Assembly: GCF_001613165.1 (NCBI RefSeq)
Contig: NZ_BDBV01000078.1
Span: forward strand, 1 to 61,233
Source of the DNA: Nocardia mexicana NBRC 108244
GTDB lineage: Bacteria; Actinomycetota; Actinomycetes; Mycobacteriales; Mycobacteriaceae
Direction of reading: 5' to 3'
Length of the DNA stretch: 61,233 nucleotides
Part shown: positions 23,441 to 30,799 of the stretch, piece by piece
Position numbering within the stretch: the first letter of the stretch is position 1
Layout of the letters: every line of letters begins with the position of its first letter
Position numbers and translations under genes: made by a program
Notes under the pieces: model-generated
The model's input: only the letters and a program-made list of their open reading frames with translations
Told to the model about the DNA's origin: nothing
The model's database searches: none

Positions 23441-24436
23441 TCAGAACTCCCCGGCAACCCCCAGCACCGTCCGGCCGGAGTGCTGCCCGGCGCTGATCGC
23501 GGACAGTACCTGTTCGGCCTCGGTGATCGGGGCGTAGTTCTCGTAGTCCGAAAGATGTTGCGGCTTCAGGTCTTTGCCCAGGCGCGCCCACAGCTCCCGG
23601 CGCTTGCCGATCGCGAAGTGGGCCGAGTCGATCCCCAGCAGCGAGACTCCGCGCAGGATGAAGGGCATGACGGTGGTGGGCAGGGCGGTGCCGCCGGTCA
23701 GGCCGCTGACCGCGGCCGCGCCGCCGTACTGGATCGAACTCAGCACGTAGGCAAGGGATTTCCCGCCGACACTGTCCACCGCGCCCGCCCACTGCGCCTT
23801 GCCCAGCGGGCGAATCTTGGCCTCCGGATCCTCCGGCAGCCGACCGATCACCGATTTCGCGCCGAGGGCGGACAGCCGCTCGCCCGCATCGGTCTTGCCG
23901 GTCGAGGCGACCACCTCGAAGCCGAGCCCGGCCAGAATGTCGACGGCCACCGTGCCGACGCCGCCGGTCGCGCCGGTCACCAGCACCGGGCCGGAATCTG
24001 GGGTCACGCCGCGCTCCAGCAGGGCCTGCACGCTCATCGCCGCGGTGAAGCCGGCGGTGCCGAGGGCCGCGGCCTCGCGGGTGGTCAGGCCGTCGAGCTT
24101 CACCACCCATTCCGCCGGGACGCGGGCATACTCGGCGAATCCGCCGTTGTGCGCGACGCCGATGTCGTAGCCGTGCGCGATCACGAGGTCACCGGGCGCG
24201 AATCCGGGTTCCTCGGAGCTCACCACCTCGCCGGAGATGTCGATGCCCGGGATGATCGGATAGTTGCGCACCACCCCGCCACCCGGCGTGATCGCCAGCC
24301 CGTCCTTGAAATTGGCGCTGGAGAAGTGCACCTTGATCGTCACCGTGCCCGCGCCGAGGAAGTCGTCGCCGACCTCCTCGCGCGCCAGCACCACGCCGCT
24401 GTCCGTCTCGTGCGCCACCATCGCCCAGAACTGCAT
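23441..24436 (-). CDS. acuI: Acryloyl-CoA reductase AcuI / YhdH family oxidoreductase
   Basis: A 331-residue MDR enzyme of the AcuI/YhdH type, recognised by the V-H-F-S-S-A-N-F-K-D-G-L-A-I-T block, G-I-D-I-S-G, and the nucleotide motif T-G-A-T-G-G-V-G-T-V-A. No zinc cysteines are present. Family members reduce acryloyl-CoA or related enoyl thioesters with NADPH, detoxifying acrylate. I start at ATG 24436 because the family begins M-x-x-F-W-A-M; an ATG four codons upstream (24448) is possible. It is upstream of and codirectional with the TetR gene, with 47 bases between them, which contain the third TetR operator. Confidence 0.85.
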   Translation of the reverse strand: MQFWAMVAHETDSGVVLAREEVGDDFLGAGTVTIKVHFSSANFKDGLAITPGGGVVRNYPIIPGIDISGEVVSSEEPGFAPGDLVIAHGYDIGVAHNGGFAEYARVPAEWVVKLDGLTTREAAALGTAGFTAAMSVQALLERGVTPDSGPVLVTGATGGVGTVAVDILAGLGFEVVASTGKTDAGERLSALGAKSVIGRLPEDPEAKIRPLGKAQWAGAVDSVGGKSLAYVLSSIQYGGAAAVSGLTGGTALPTTVMPFILRGVSLLGIDSAHFAIGKRRELWARLGKDLKPQHLSDYENYAPITEAEQVLSAISAGQHSGRTVLGVAGEF

Positions 24437-24493
24437 GGTTCCGAGCATAGGTGCGGACCGCGCACCGAGCGCCGATATCGGTACCGGGAGTTC

Positions 24494-26647
24494 TCAGCGG
24501 TCGTAGGACGCGACGCCTACCGGCCCGGTGCCGATACACAGGTCCAAACCGGTTGTGCGAGAGGCGATTCGCAGGACCGACCCGCTTCCCACCACGCGCA
24601 CGAACGCCGTGTGCAGGCCCGCCCGCACCGGGACGGCCACAGCACGCCCGTGCTCGAGCCCCACGACGATGCGGCCGTCGCGGTCGGCGAAGTAGTTGAG
24701 CTGGGCGGTCCAGCCGTTGTCGAGCATGGGGCCGTCCAGCGGGAGTTCGACCGCCGCCTCGCCGTTGATGCGGTATCCGCAGCCCGGTTCGGGACCGGGC
24801 CGGATCCCGCGGTTCCACCACACCTGCGCCGGGACGACCTCGCCGGTATCGGTGATCATCCGCAGCCGCGGTGTCGAATCCGCGAACGCGTCCGGCGCCA
24901 CGGACGACAGCACCCGGCTGCCCAGATTCTGCGGATACGCCAGCGGGGACAGCACTCCCCACGGCACCTCCTGATCCAGCAGGGGCGTCCGGTCCGCGGC
25001 GAGCGCGGCTGTCACGTTCGTGAGGTAGGTCCGCGTGGGACTGATCGACCATGACCGCGCATAGGAGGCGGTCGACCACAGACTGCCGGCCACGAACAAT
25101 GCCGCCAGCACAACTGCCACGACAGCGCCCCGGGGTGATCGCTCGCCGCCCTCCTCCGGGACCCGGTTCCGGGGCATTCCGGGCGTCGCGCCACCGACTG
25201 CACTCGATGTACGGCCCGAGAGGACACGGGTCCCGGCATCATCCCGAGCGGCCTCGTGCCCGTTGTCCTCCCGGGCAGCACTCCGCCCGCTGTCGCCCCG
25301 AGTAGCACTCCGCCCGCCGTCGCCCCGGGCAGCACTCCGCCCGCTGTCGTCCCGAGCAGCACTCGGCCGGGGTTCGACTCCGAGCATCGACCGGACATGT
25401 GGCGGGATCAGGCGCGGCGCACTCGCCCGCCTACGCGACCGCAGCAACAATGCACCGGCTGCGGTCAGGACCACTGCAACGTCGGCCAGGTATCGCAGCG
25501 ACTGCATGAGTTCGGCCGCAGTGTTGGGGCCGCCCCGGATCAGCGCCACCGGCAGCTGGGCGGCAATCACGTAGGCCGCCACCAGAATCCACACGGGCAC
25601 CACGCGGGCTCGGGTACGGATCGTCAGCACCGCCGCGGCGCCCACCACGAGCCACGACATCACGACGGCCCAGCCCGGCGGCACCGCCCACGGGGTCGAA
25701 GGCAACCACCGCGCCCACGCCCAGGGCCCGCCCAGCAGCGCCGGAACGATGCCCAGCGAGGTCGCGCTGTGCAGCAGGCTCCGCAGGCCGCCGGGGTTGC
25801 TGTGCACGCCGGAGGTGTCGAAGATCGTGAGATATACGGCGAGCCAACACATCAGCACCGCGACCGAACCCGCCCAGAGCACCGCACCGCGCCGGGCCAC
25901 GGCGCGAATCACGCCGTCACGCCCCTCGATATGGCAGACCAGCGCCGCCACGGCGAAGGCCACGAACGGCACCACGACCGACTTCTCGAAGAACAGCAAA
26001 GACACTGCGAGAACGGCGATTCCGGATATCGCATACCGGCGGCGCCCGGTGCGCACCAGCAGCACCGCGTCGCCGACCACCCACGCCAGGGCGATCTGCA
26101 GCGGCAGCGCGTTCAGCGCCGAGGTCCACCAGGCGAACGACGGCAGCGTCAGCGGGCAGAACAGATAGAACACCAGCGGCAGCAGGATCACCCAGCGGAT
26201 GCGCCGACCAGCGAGCCGCAGCCGCCGAAGGTTTCCCCGCGAACTGTTCGTAATCCCCACGGCCGCCGGGGAATCCAGCACGACGAGCATCCGGAGCACG
26301 GCCACCGATGCCGCGAGTTGCAGCACCAGCATCGAGACGACCGGCCCGGCCCACACCAGCGGCGCCACCTTCGTGACGACCCACGCCACGGCGAAGGCCA
26401 AGGGCATGAAATGCCCATCGTGGTTGTACATCAACAGATCCGACGACAGCAGCGGATACGTTCCGGCCCGCCCCACCAGAATGAGGTCGTCCCAGTAGAA
26501 GTACCCGCTCCCCGCCACCCAGCCCCGGACACCCAGCTGCAGCGCGATGAGGCCCGCGGCGATCACCAGCGGCGAGGGCATCCGCACGCCGTCACGCACC
26601 CGCCGGACAGACCCGCGCACCGGAGCGGCGACGGGGGTGGCGTTCAT
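24494..26647 (-). CDS. Large integral membrane protein, GT-C glycosyltransferase-like
   Basis: A 717-residue protein with about ten predicted helices in the first 430 residues, then a charged region with a 9-residue repeat (about 425-475), another helix near 515-535, and a C-terminal exported beta-rich domain of about 180 residues. The first extracellular loop has Y-F-Y-W-D-D, which matches the acidic pair that GT-C glycosyltransferases use for lipid-phosphate-sugar donors. A cell-envelope glycosylation role is inferred; no specific family could be assigned. The start is ATG 26647; GTG 26653 is an alternative. No clear binding site precedes either. Confidence 0.7.
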   Translation of the reverse strand: MNATPVAAPVRGSVRRVRDGVRMPSPLVIAAGLIALQLGVRGWVAGSGYFYWDDLILVGRAGTYPLLSSDLLMYNHDGHFMPLAFAVAWVVTKVAPLVWAGPVVSMLVLQLAASVAVLRMLVVLDSPAAVGITNSSRGNLRRLRLAGRRIRWVILLPLVFYLFCPLTLPSFAWWTSALNALPLQIALAWVVGDAVLLVRTGRRRYAISGIAVLAVSLLFFEKSVVVPFVAFAVAALVCHIEGRDGVIRAVARRGAVLWAGSVAVLMCWLAVYLTIFDTSGVHSNPGGLRSLLHSATSLGIVPALLGGPWAWARWLPSTPWAVPPGWAVVMSWLVVGAAAVLTIRTRARVVPVWILVAAYVIAAQLPVALIRGGPNTAAELMQSLRYLADVAVVLTAAGALLLRSRRRASAPRLIPPHVRSMLGVEPRPSAARDDSGRSAARGDGGRSATRGDSGRSAAREDNGHEAARDDAGTRVLSGRTSSAVGGATPGMPRNRVPEEGGERSPRGAVVAVVLAALFVAGSLWSTASYARSWSISPTRTYLTNVTAALAADRTPLLDQEVPWGVLSPLAYPQNLGSRVLSSVAPDAFADSTPRLRMITDTGEVVPAQVWWNRGIRPGPEPGCGYRINGEAAVELPLDGPMLDNGWTAQLNYFADRDGRIVVGLEHGRAVAVPVRAGLHTAFVRVVGSGSVLRIASRTTGLDLCIGTGPVGVASYDR
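25235..25373. repeat. 27-base tandem repeat, about five units, coding for a 9-residue repeat
   Basis: Consecutive 27-base units on the minus strand encode S-A-A-R-x-D-x-G-R and variants about five times within the membrane protein at 24494-26647. The two middle units differ at only a few bases, so the array is recent and likely to vary in copy number. It lies in the charged linker between the membrane domain and the C-terminal exported domain. Confidence 0.8.
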
Positions 26648-26812
26648 GGGCACCCACGGTAGTGCCGATCACCACCCGGCCTCATACTCCAACCCACATG
26701 ATCGAAAACTTGCTGTGTCAAGCTGTCACAGATACCGTGACCGATCTGGGGTCGGGGGACCACAGCGGCGGGCACGGCAACGCGGGTGCCCCGACAGCCG
26801 GACAGGTGAGTG

Positions 26813-27121
26813 ATGCCGAAACGTGTGCAGTTGACGCATGATCAGGACAGCCGCGACAGCGGCGCGGTGGTCGTCGCCGAGCCCAGCCGGTGGGCCAATC
26901 CGTTCCGCGCGGGCGCGCACCCCGGCGCCACCCGCGAGGCCGTCACCGAGCAGTTCCGCACCTGGCTGGTGCGCAGCGACGACGTCGAGGCGGTCTCGAT
27001 GCGGACGGCCCTGCACGAACTGCGGGGCCGGGATCTGGCCTGCTGGTGCGCGCCGGGCGACCCGTGTCACGGTGACGTCCTGCTCGAGCTGGCCAACCCG
27101 GGCCGGTCGCCGAACCGCTGA
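26813..27121 (+). CDS. DUF4326 domain protein
   Basis: A 102-residue protein of the DUF4326 family, with the diagnostic order W-A-N-P-F (about residues 28-32), then L-R-G-R-D-L-A-C-W-C, and C-H-G-D-V-L-L near the end. Two cysteines and a histidine in C-W-C and C-H-G look like a metal site. ATG 26813 has GGACAGGTG upstream. The family is widespread in phages and bacteria, and its activity is not established to my knowledge. It is divergent from the large membrane protein. Its stop is two bases from the convergent crotonase stop. Confidence 0.85.
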   Translation: MPKRVQLTHDQDSRDSGAVVVAEPSRWANPFRAGAHPGATREAVTEQFRTWLVRSDDVEAVSMRTALHELRGRDLACWCAPGDPCHGDVLLELANPGRSPNR

Positions 27122-27123
27122 CG

Positions 27124-27909
27124 TCAGTCGAAGGTCGGCGTGCGCTTGCCCAGGAAGGCGGCGATGCCCTCGTGCCCGTCGGCGGAATCGGCGCAGGCGG
27201 AGATGAACGCCGCCTCGCGGGCGAGCTGCTCCTCGAGATTGTGGCTGGAGCTGACCAGCAGCAGCTTCTTGACATTCGCATTGGCGTGCTTGGGCCCGAT
27301 GGCGAATCGCTCGGCCAGTTCGTCGACGACGGCGGTGAGTTCGGCGTCGGGCACCACCCGGTGCACCAGACCCCAGTCCAGGGCCTCACCGGCGGACAGC
27401 GCGCGGTTGGTGAGCATCAGGTCCTGGGTGCGGCGCAGGCCGATCAGTCGGGGCAGGTAGTACGACGCGCCGCCGTCCGGGCTGAGCCCGGCGCGGGTGT
27501 AGGCCATGGTGAACGACGCCGATTCACCGGCGATCACCAGATCACCGACGATGGCGAGGCTGAAGCCGGCGCCGGCCGCGATGCCGTTCACCGCGGTGAT
27601 CAGCAGCGCGTCCATTCGCGCGAAGGACGAGATCGCCTCGTGCAGGTCCTCGGCCAGATGCTTGACGTAGCTCCCGGCGCCCGCCTCCTGGGCCGCCATC
27701 GCCTTCAGATCGCCACCGGCGGAAAAGAATTTGCCCGCGCCGGTCAGCGTGACCACCTTCAGCGACGGATCGTCGGCGCACCGGCCCGCCACCTGTGCCA
27801 GCTCCCGGCCCAGCACGTCATCGATGCCGTTGGCCGCCTCCGGCTTGTTCAGGGTGATCCTGGCGATGCTGCCGCTCTGCTCGAACCGCAAGGTCTGGTA
27901 CTCACTCAT
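27124..27909 (-). CDS. Enoyl-CoA hydratase/isomerase family protein, PaaG-like
   Basis: A 261-residue crotonase-fold enzyme. The oxyanion-hole segments are F-S-A-G-G-D-L-K-A-M and I-A-A-G-A-G-F-S-L-A. The downstream segment reads A-G-L-S-P-D-G-G-A-S-Y-Y-L-P-R-L-I-G, with aspartate in place of the hydratase glutamate, as in PaaG-type enoyl-CoA isomerases. It would act on an acyl-CoA in fatty-acid or aromatic breakdown; hydration versus isomerisation cannot be decided. ATG 27909 has GGAAGG upstream. It follows dinB in the same direction at 79 bases, but functional coupling is unlikely. Confidence 0.88.
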   Translation of the reverse strand: MSEYQTLRFEQSGSIARITLNKPEAANGIDDVLGRELAQVAGRCADDPSLKVVTLTGAGKFFSAGGDLKAMAAQEAGAGSYVKHLAEDLHEAISSFARMDALLITAVNGIAAGAGFSLAIVGDLVIAGESASFTMAYTRAGLSPDGGASYYLPRLIGLRRTQDLMLTNRALSAGEALDWGLVHRVVPDAELTAVVDELAERFAIGPKHANANVKKLLLVSSSHNLEEQLAREAAFISACADSADGHEGIAAFLGKRTPTFD

Positions 27910-27988
27910 GCGCTGCCTTCCGTGGGTTTTCCTGCTGTGTGATCTTGCCGCACGGTGCCGGTTCGAAACGTTCGTTCCGACTGCCGGG

Positions 27989-29056
27989 TCACTGCGGCAC
28001 CAGCTCGAGGCGAACGCCCAGTAGCCGGACCGGTCGGTCGAGTTCGAACCGGGCCAGCACCTCACGCGCGGCCTGCACGATCTCGTCGACATCGGTGGTC
28101 GGAGCCGGAAGTTTGCGCTGTTTGGTGCGCGTGAAGAACGTACTGCTGCGCACCGTGACGCCGACACGCTGGGTGATCCGCCCGGCCGCGGCCATCTCCT
28201 CGGCGACCTCGGCGGCGAGGCGGGCCACCTGGGTCTCGATCTCGGCGCGATCGGTGAGGTCGCTGGGAAAGGTCTCGGATTTGCTGCGGCCCACCGGTAT
28301 TCGCGGCTCGGTCACCACGTCCGTGTCACCGAGACCGTGGCCGAGCACCCGCAGGTACGGACCGGTATTGGGACCGAACTCGGCGGCGAGCACCGCGCGG
28401 TCGGCGGCGGCCAGGTCCGCGACCGTCTCGATACCGAGTTCCGCCATCCGTTTCGCGATGCGCGCACCGACTCCCCAGAGGGCGGTGGTCGGGCGGTGCG
28501 CCATCAGCTCGGTCCAGTTGTCGGCGGTGAGCCGGAAGATCCCGGTGCCCGCGGTCTCCGCATGGTCGCCGGAACCACTCTTGCCCACCGCCTTGGCGAA
28601 CCCCGTGGCGAGCTTGGCCCGAAGCTTGTTGTCGCCGACGCCGATGGCACAGGTGAGGTCCAGTCGGGCGATGGCGGCGCGGATCTCGGCGGCCAGTTCT
28701 TCGGGATCGTCGGTGTCGGCGGCGAGAAACGCCTCGTCCCACCCGAGCACCTCGACCCGGACCGGGAAGGTGCGCAGCAGATCCATGACCTCCTCGGAGG
28801 CCTCCTCGTAGGTGGCCATGTCCAGCGGCAGGAAGACGCCGTCGGGGCATCTGCGGGCCGCGGTGCGCAGGGGCATGCCCGCACGCACTCCGAAGGCCCG
28901 AGCGGGATACGACGCGCAGGTCACCACCTTGCGCGGTTCGGCCGGATCCCCGTTGCCGCCCACGATGACCGGCCGGCCCCGCAGGTCCGGGTGGCGGCGG
29001 AACTCCACCGCCGCCTGGAACTGGTCGAGATCGACATGCAGCAGCCACCTGGGCAT
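27989..29056 (-). CDS. dinB: Y-family DNA polymerase IV, DinB2-like, with glutamine at the steric gate
   Basis: A 355-residue translesion polymerase. Catalytic carboxylates sit in H-V-D-L-D-Q-F (Asp9) and W-D-E-A-F (Asp and Glu near 107). The region between follows the DinB palm and fingers, the helix-hairpin-helix is near 190-215, and the little finger fills the C-terminus. The residue equivalent to the aromatic steric gate that blocks ribonucleotides (second aromatic of the usual D-x-F-F/Y pattern) is Gln14 here. This resembles mycobacterial DinB2, where the position is also non-aromatic. It should copy damaged templates and may accept ribonucleotides. No clear LexA box was found upstream. 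Confidence 0.92.
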   Translation of the reverse strand: MPRWLLHVDLDQFQAAVEFRRHPDLRGRPVIVGGNGDPAEPRKVVTCASYPARAFGVRAGMPLRTAARRCPDGVFLPLDMATYEEASEEVMDLLRTFPVRVEVLGWDEAFLAADTDDPEELAAEIRAAIARLDLTCAIGVGDNKLRAKLATGFAKAVGKSGSGDHAETAGTGIFRLTADNWTELMAHRPTTALWGVGARIAKRMAELGIETVADLAAADRAVLAAEFGPNTGPYLRVLGHGLGDTDVVTEPRIPVGRSKSETFPSDLTDRAEIETQVARLAAEVAEEMAAAGRITQRVGVTVRSSTFFTRTKQRKLPAPTTDVDEIVQAAREVLARFELDRPVRLLGVRLELVPQ

Positions 29057-29344
29057 GTCTGACAGTCTGCCCGGTTCGGGACGTTCGCGGTGATCCGGTC
29101 CGTCCGAATTTCGCCGGAACGGAACGAGGGGGACCGCCGCATTCTTCCCGTCGACTGGAACCGGCGCGCCCCCGGACCGCCGGCGCGCCCACTACCGTGA
29201 CAGCCGCGCAACTCGATGCGCCCGATCAGTTGCACATCACACGATTTGGACCGGGACGTTTGGGGCATGTAGACAACCGACCGGATGGATAGGTTGGAGA
29301 TCGGCAACAGGTGCGCAACAGGTCGGGGAACGAAGTGATAGCAG

Positions 29345-30670
29345 GTGAATGACGGAAATCTAGAGAAAGGTTCGCATCCACCCAGGTTGTCGCACCTCCG
29401 ACCGACACTGTTCGTGCTGGCGCTCACCGCCGTCGCGGCGGTGGTGTTCATCTTCACGACGGTCGATCCGTGGCTGGACAAGGCCGGGATGCTGGACGGC
29501 GGACTCGACGCGCACATCTACCGCGACGGCGCCTGGAAGATCCTGCACGGGCATTCGCTGTACACCGAGGAGACCTACTTCGGCCTGCTGTACACCTACA
29601 CGCCGTTCTCGACGCTCGCGTTCATCCCCATCGCGCTGTTTCCGTGGGGCTGGGTCACCAATACGTGGATGGCGGTCAATCTCGGGGTGCTGTTCGGCTG
29701 CGTGCTGCTGAGCTGGCGGCTGCTGGGCTACCGGATCGACCGCAAGCTGGCCGCGGTCAGCGCGCTGATGGCGCTCACCTGCGTATTCATCGAGCCCGTG
29801 CGCACCACCCTGTACTACGGGCAGATCAACCTCATGCTCATGGCGCTGGTGCTGTGGGACTTCTCGCGCGGCGACCGCAGCCGGCTGCGCGGGATCGGCG
29901 TGGGCGTGGCGGCGGGCATCAAGCTCGTTCCGCTCTATTTCGTCGTGCAGTTCCTCGCGATGCGGCAGTGGCGCTCGGCCGCCACCGCGGCGGGCACCTT
30001 CGTGGCCACGATCCTGCTGTCCGCGCTGGCGCTGCCCGGCGACTCCCGGCAGTACTGGGGCTCGACCTTCTTCCAGTCCAATCGGATCGGCGAGGACGCG
30101 CACCCCGCCAACCAGTCCATTCGCGGCGCTATCGCGCATCTGCTCGGTCTGCATTCGGCACCCATGTGGCTGTGGGTCCTCATCGCGGGCGGTATCACGC
30201 TGGTGAGCCTGGCCGTCACGGCCGGGTTGTACCGGCACGGGGAACGCCTGCTCGCGGTCACCCTCGCCGGGATGACCGCCTGTGCGATCTCGCCGTTCGC
30301 GTGGGGACACCACTGGGTGTGGTTCGTGCCGCTGCTGGTCTATATCGCGCACCGGGCACAGTCCCGGCCGGGCTGGTGGGCCGCCGCCGTGGCGCTGATG
30401 CTCGCGATCGGCGCCTGGGCCTACCACTGGAGCGACACGTACGTGAGCGTCGGAGTGTTCCTGCTGCCGCCGTGGTGGGCGGTCGCACCGCTGTTGATGA
30501 ACGCGTACGTGCTGATCTACGCCGTGGTGCTGGCGGGGGCCGGGGTGCTGCTGTGGCGGAAACGGCGGGCCGCGGCCGCGCCACCCGCGCCGCACGTGGG
30601 TGATCTCCCACCCGCCGCGGACGACACCGCGAAGACCCTCGATGTCACAGAGAAGTCGGATGTCGCATAG
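29345..30670 (+). CDS. GT87-type alpha-(1->2)-mannosyltransferase-like membrane protein
   Basis: A 441-residue integral membrane protein with about ten helices, of the GT87/DUF2029 family. The first extracellular loop has the acidic pattern D-G-G-L-D-A-H-I-Y-R-D-G-A-W, and a later loop has L-L-Y-T-Y-T-P-F, both typical. In mycobacteria these enzymes transfer mannose from polyprenyl-phosphate mannose in phosphatidylinositol mannoside or lipoarabinomannan synthesis. The C-terminal 50 residues form a cytoplasmic tail. GTG 29345 is the most upstream start; the binding site is weak. It diverges from dinB across 288 bases. The exact acceptor is unknown. Confidence 0.87.
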   Translation: MNDGNLEKGSHPPRLSHLRPTLFVLALTAVAAVVFIFTTVDPWLDKAGMLDGGLDAHIYRDGAWKILHGHSLYTEETYFGLLYTYTPFSTLAFIPIALFPWGWVTNTWMAVNLGVLFGCVLLSWRLLGYRIDRKLAAVSALMALTCVFIEPVRTTLYYGQINLMLMALVLWDFSRGDRSRLRGIGVGVAAGIKLVPLYFVVQFLAMRQWRSAATAAGTFVATILLSALALPGDSRQYWGSTFFQSNRIGEDAHPANQSIRGAIAHLLGLHSAPMWLWVLIAGGITLVSLAVTAGLYRHGERLLAVTLAGMTACAISPFAWGHHWVWFVPLLVYIAHRAQSRPGWWAAAVALMLAIGAWAYHWSDTYVSVGVFLLPPWWAVAPLLMNAYVLIYAVVLAGAGVLLWRKRRAAAAPPAPHVGDLPPAADDTAKTLDVTEKSDVA

Positions 30671-30749
30671 GTGACAGACCCAGACCCGCATCGCCTCCCG
30701 AGCGAGACAGGAGGCAGTGCGGGACAGGACAACCGATTTCGCGGGCACA

Positions 30750-30785
30750 GGGGCCGTGCACCGTCCAATGACAGTGCACGGCCCC
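30750..30785. terminator. Perfect hairpin between mannosyltransferase and lon genes
   Basis: A 12-base perfect stem (GGGGCCGTGCAC at 30750-30761 with GTGCACGGCCCC at 30774-30785) and a 12-base loop. It can be extended by an A-T pair and is followed by TATT. It separates the convergent mannosyltransferase and lon genes and is a strong bidirectional terminator candidate. Confidence 0.7.
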
Positions 30786-30799
30786 TATTCGTGCGATCG

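Noticed and set aside
25235..25373. Tandem 27-base repeats considered as a CRISPR array
   Set aside because: Units are contiguous with no unique spacers and lie inside an open reading frame in multiples of three bases.
25256..26662. A 468-codon plus-strand frame opposite the large membrane protein
   Set aside because: Composition (His, Arg, Gln rich) is that of an antisense shadow; the minus-strand frame has membrane helices and the W-D-D motif.
27960..27985. Possible LexA (SOS) box near dinB, TTCGAAACGTTCG
   Set aside because: The spacing does not fit the actinobacterial CGAAC-N4-GTTCG pattern, and it lies downstream of dinB, not at its promoter.
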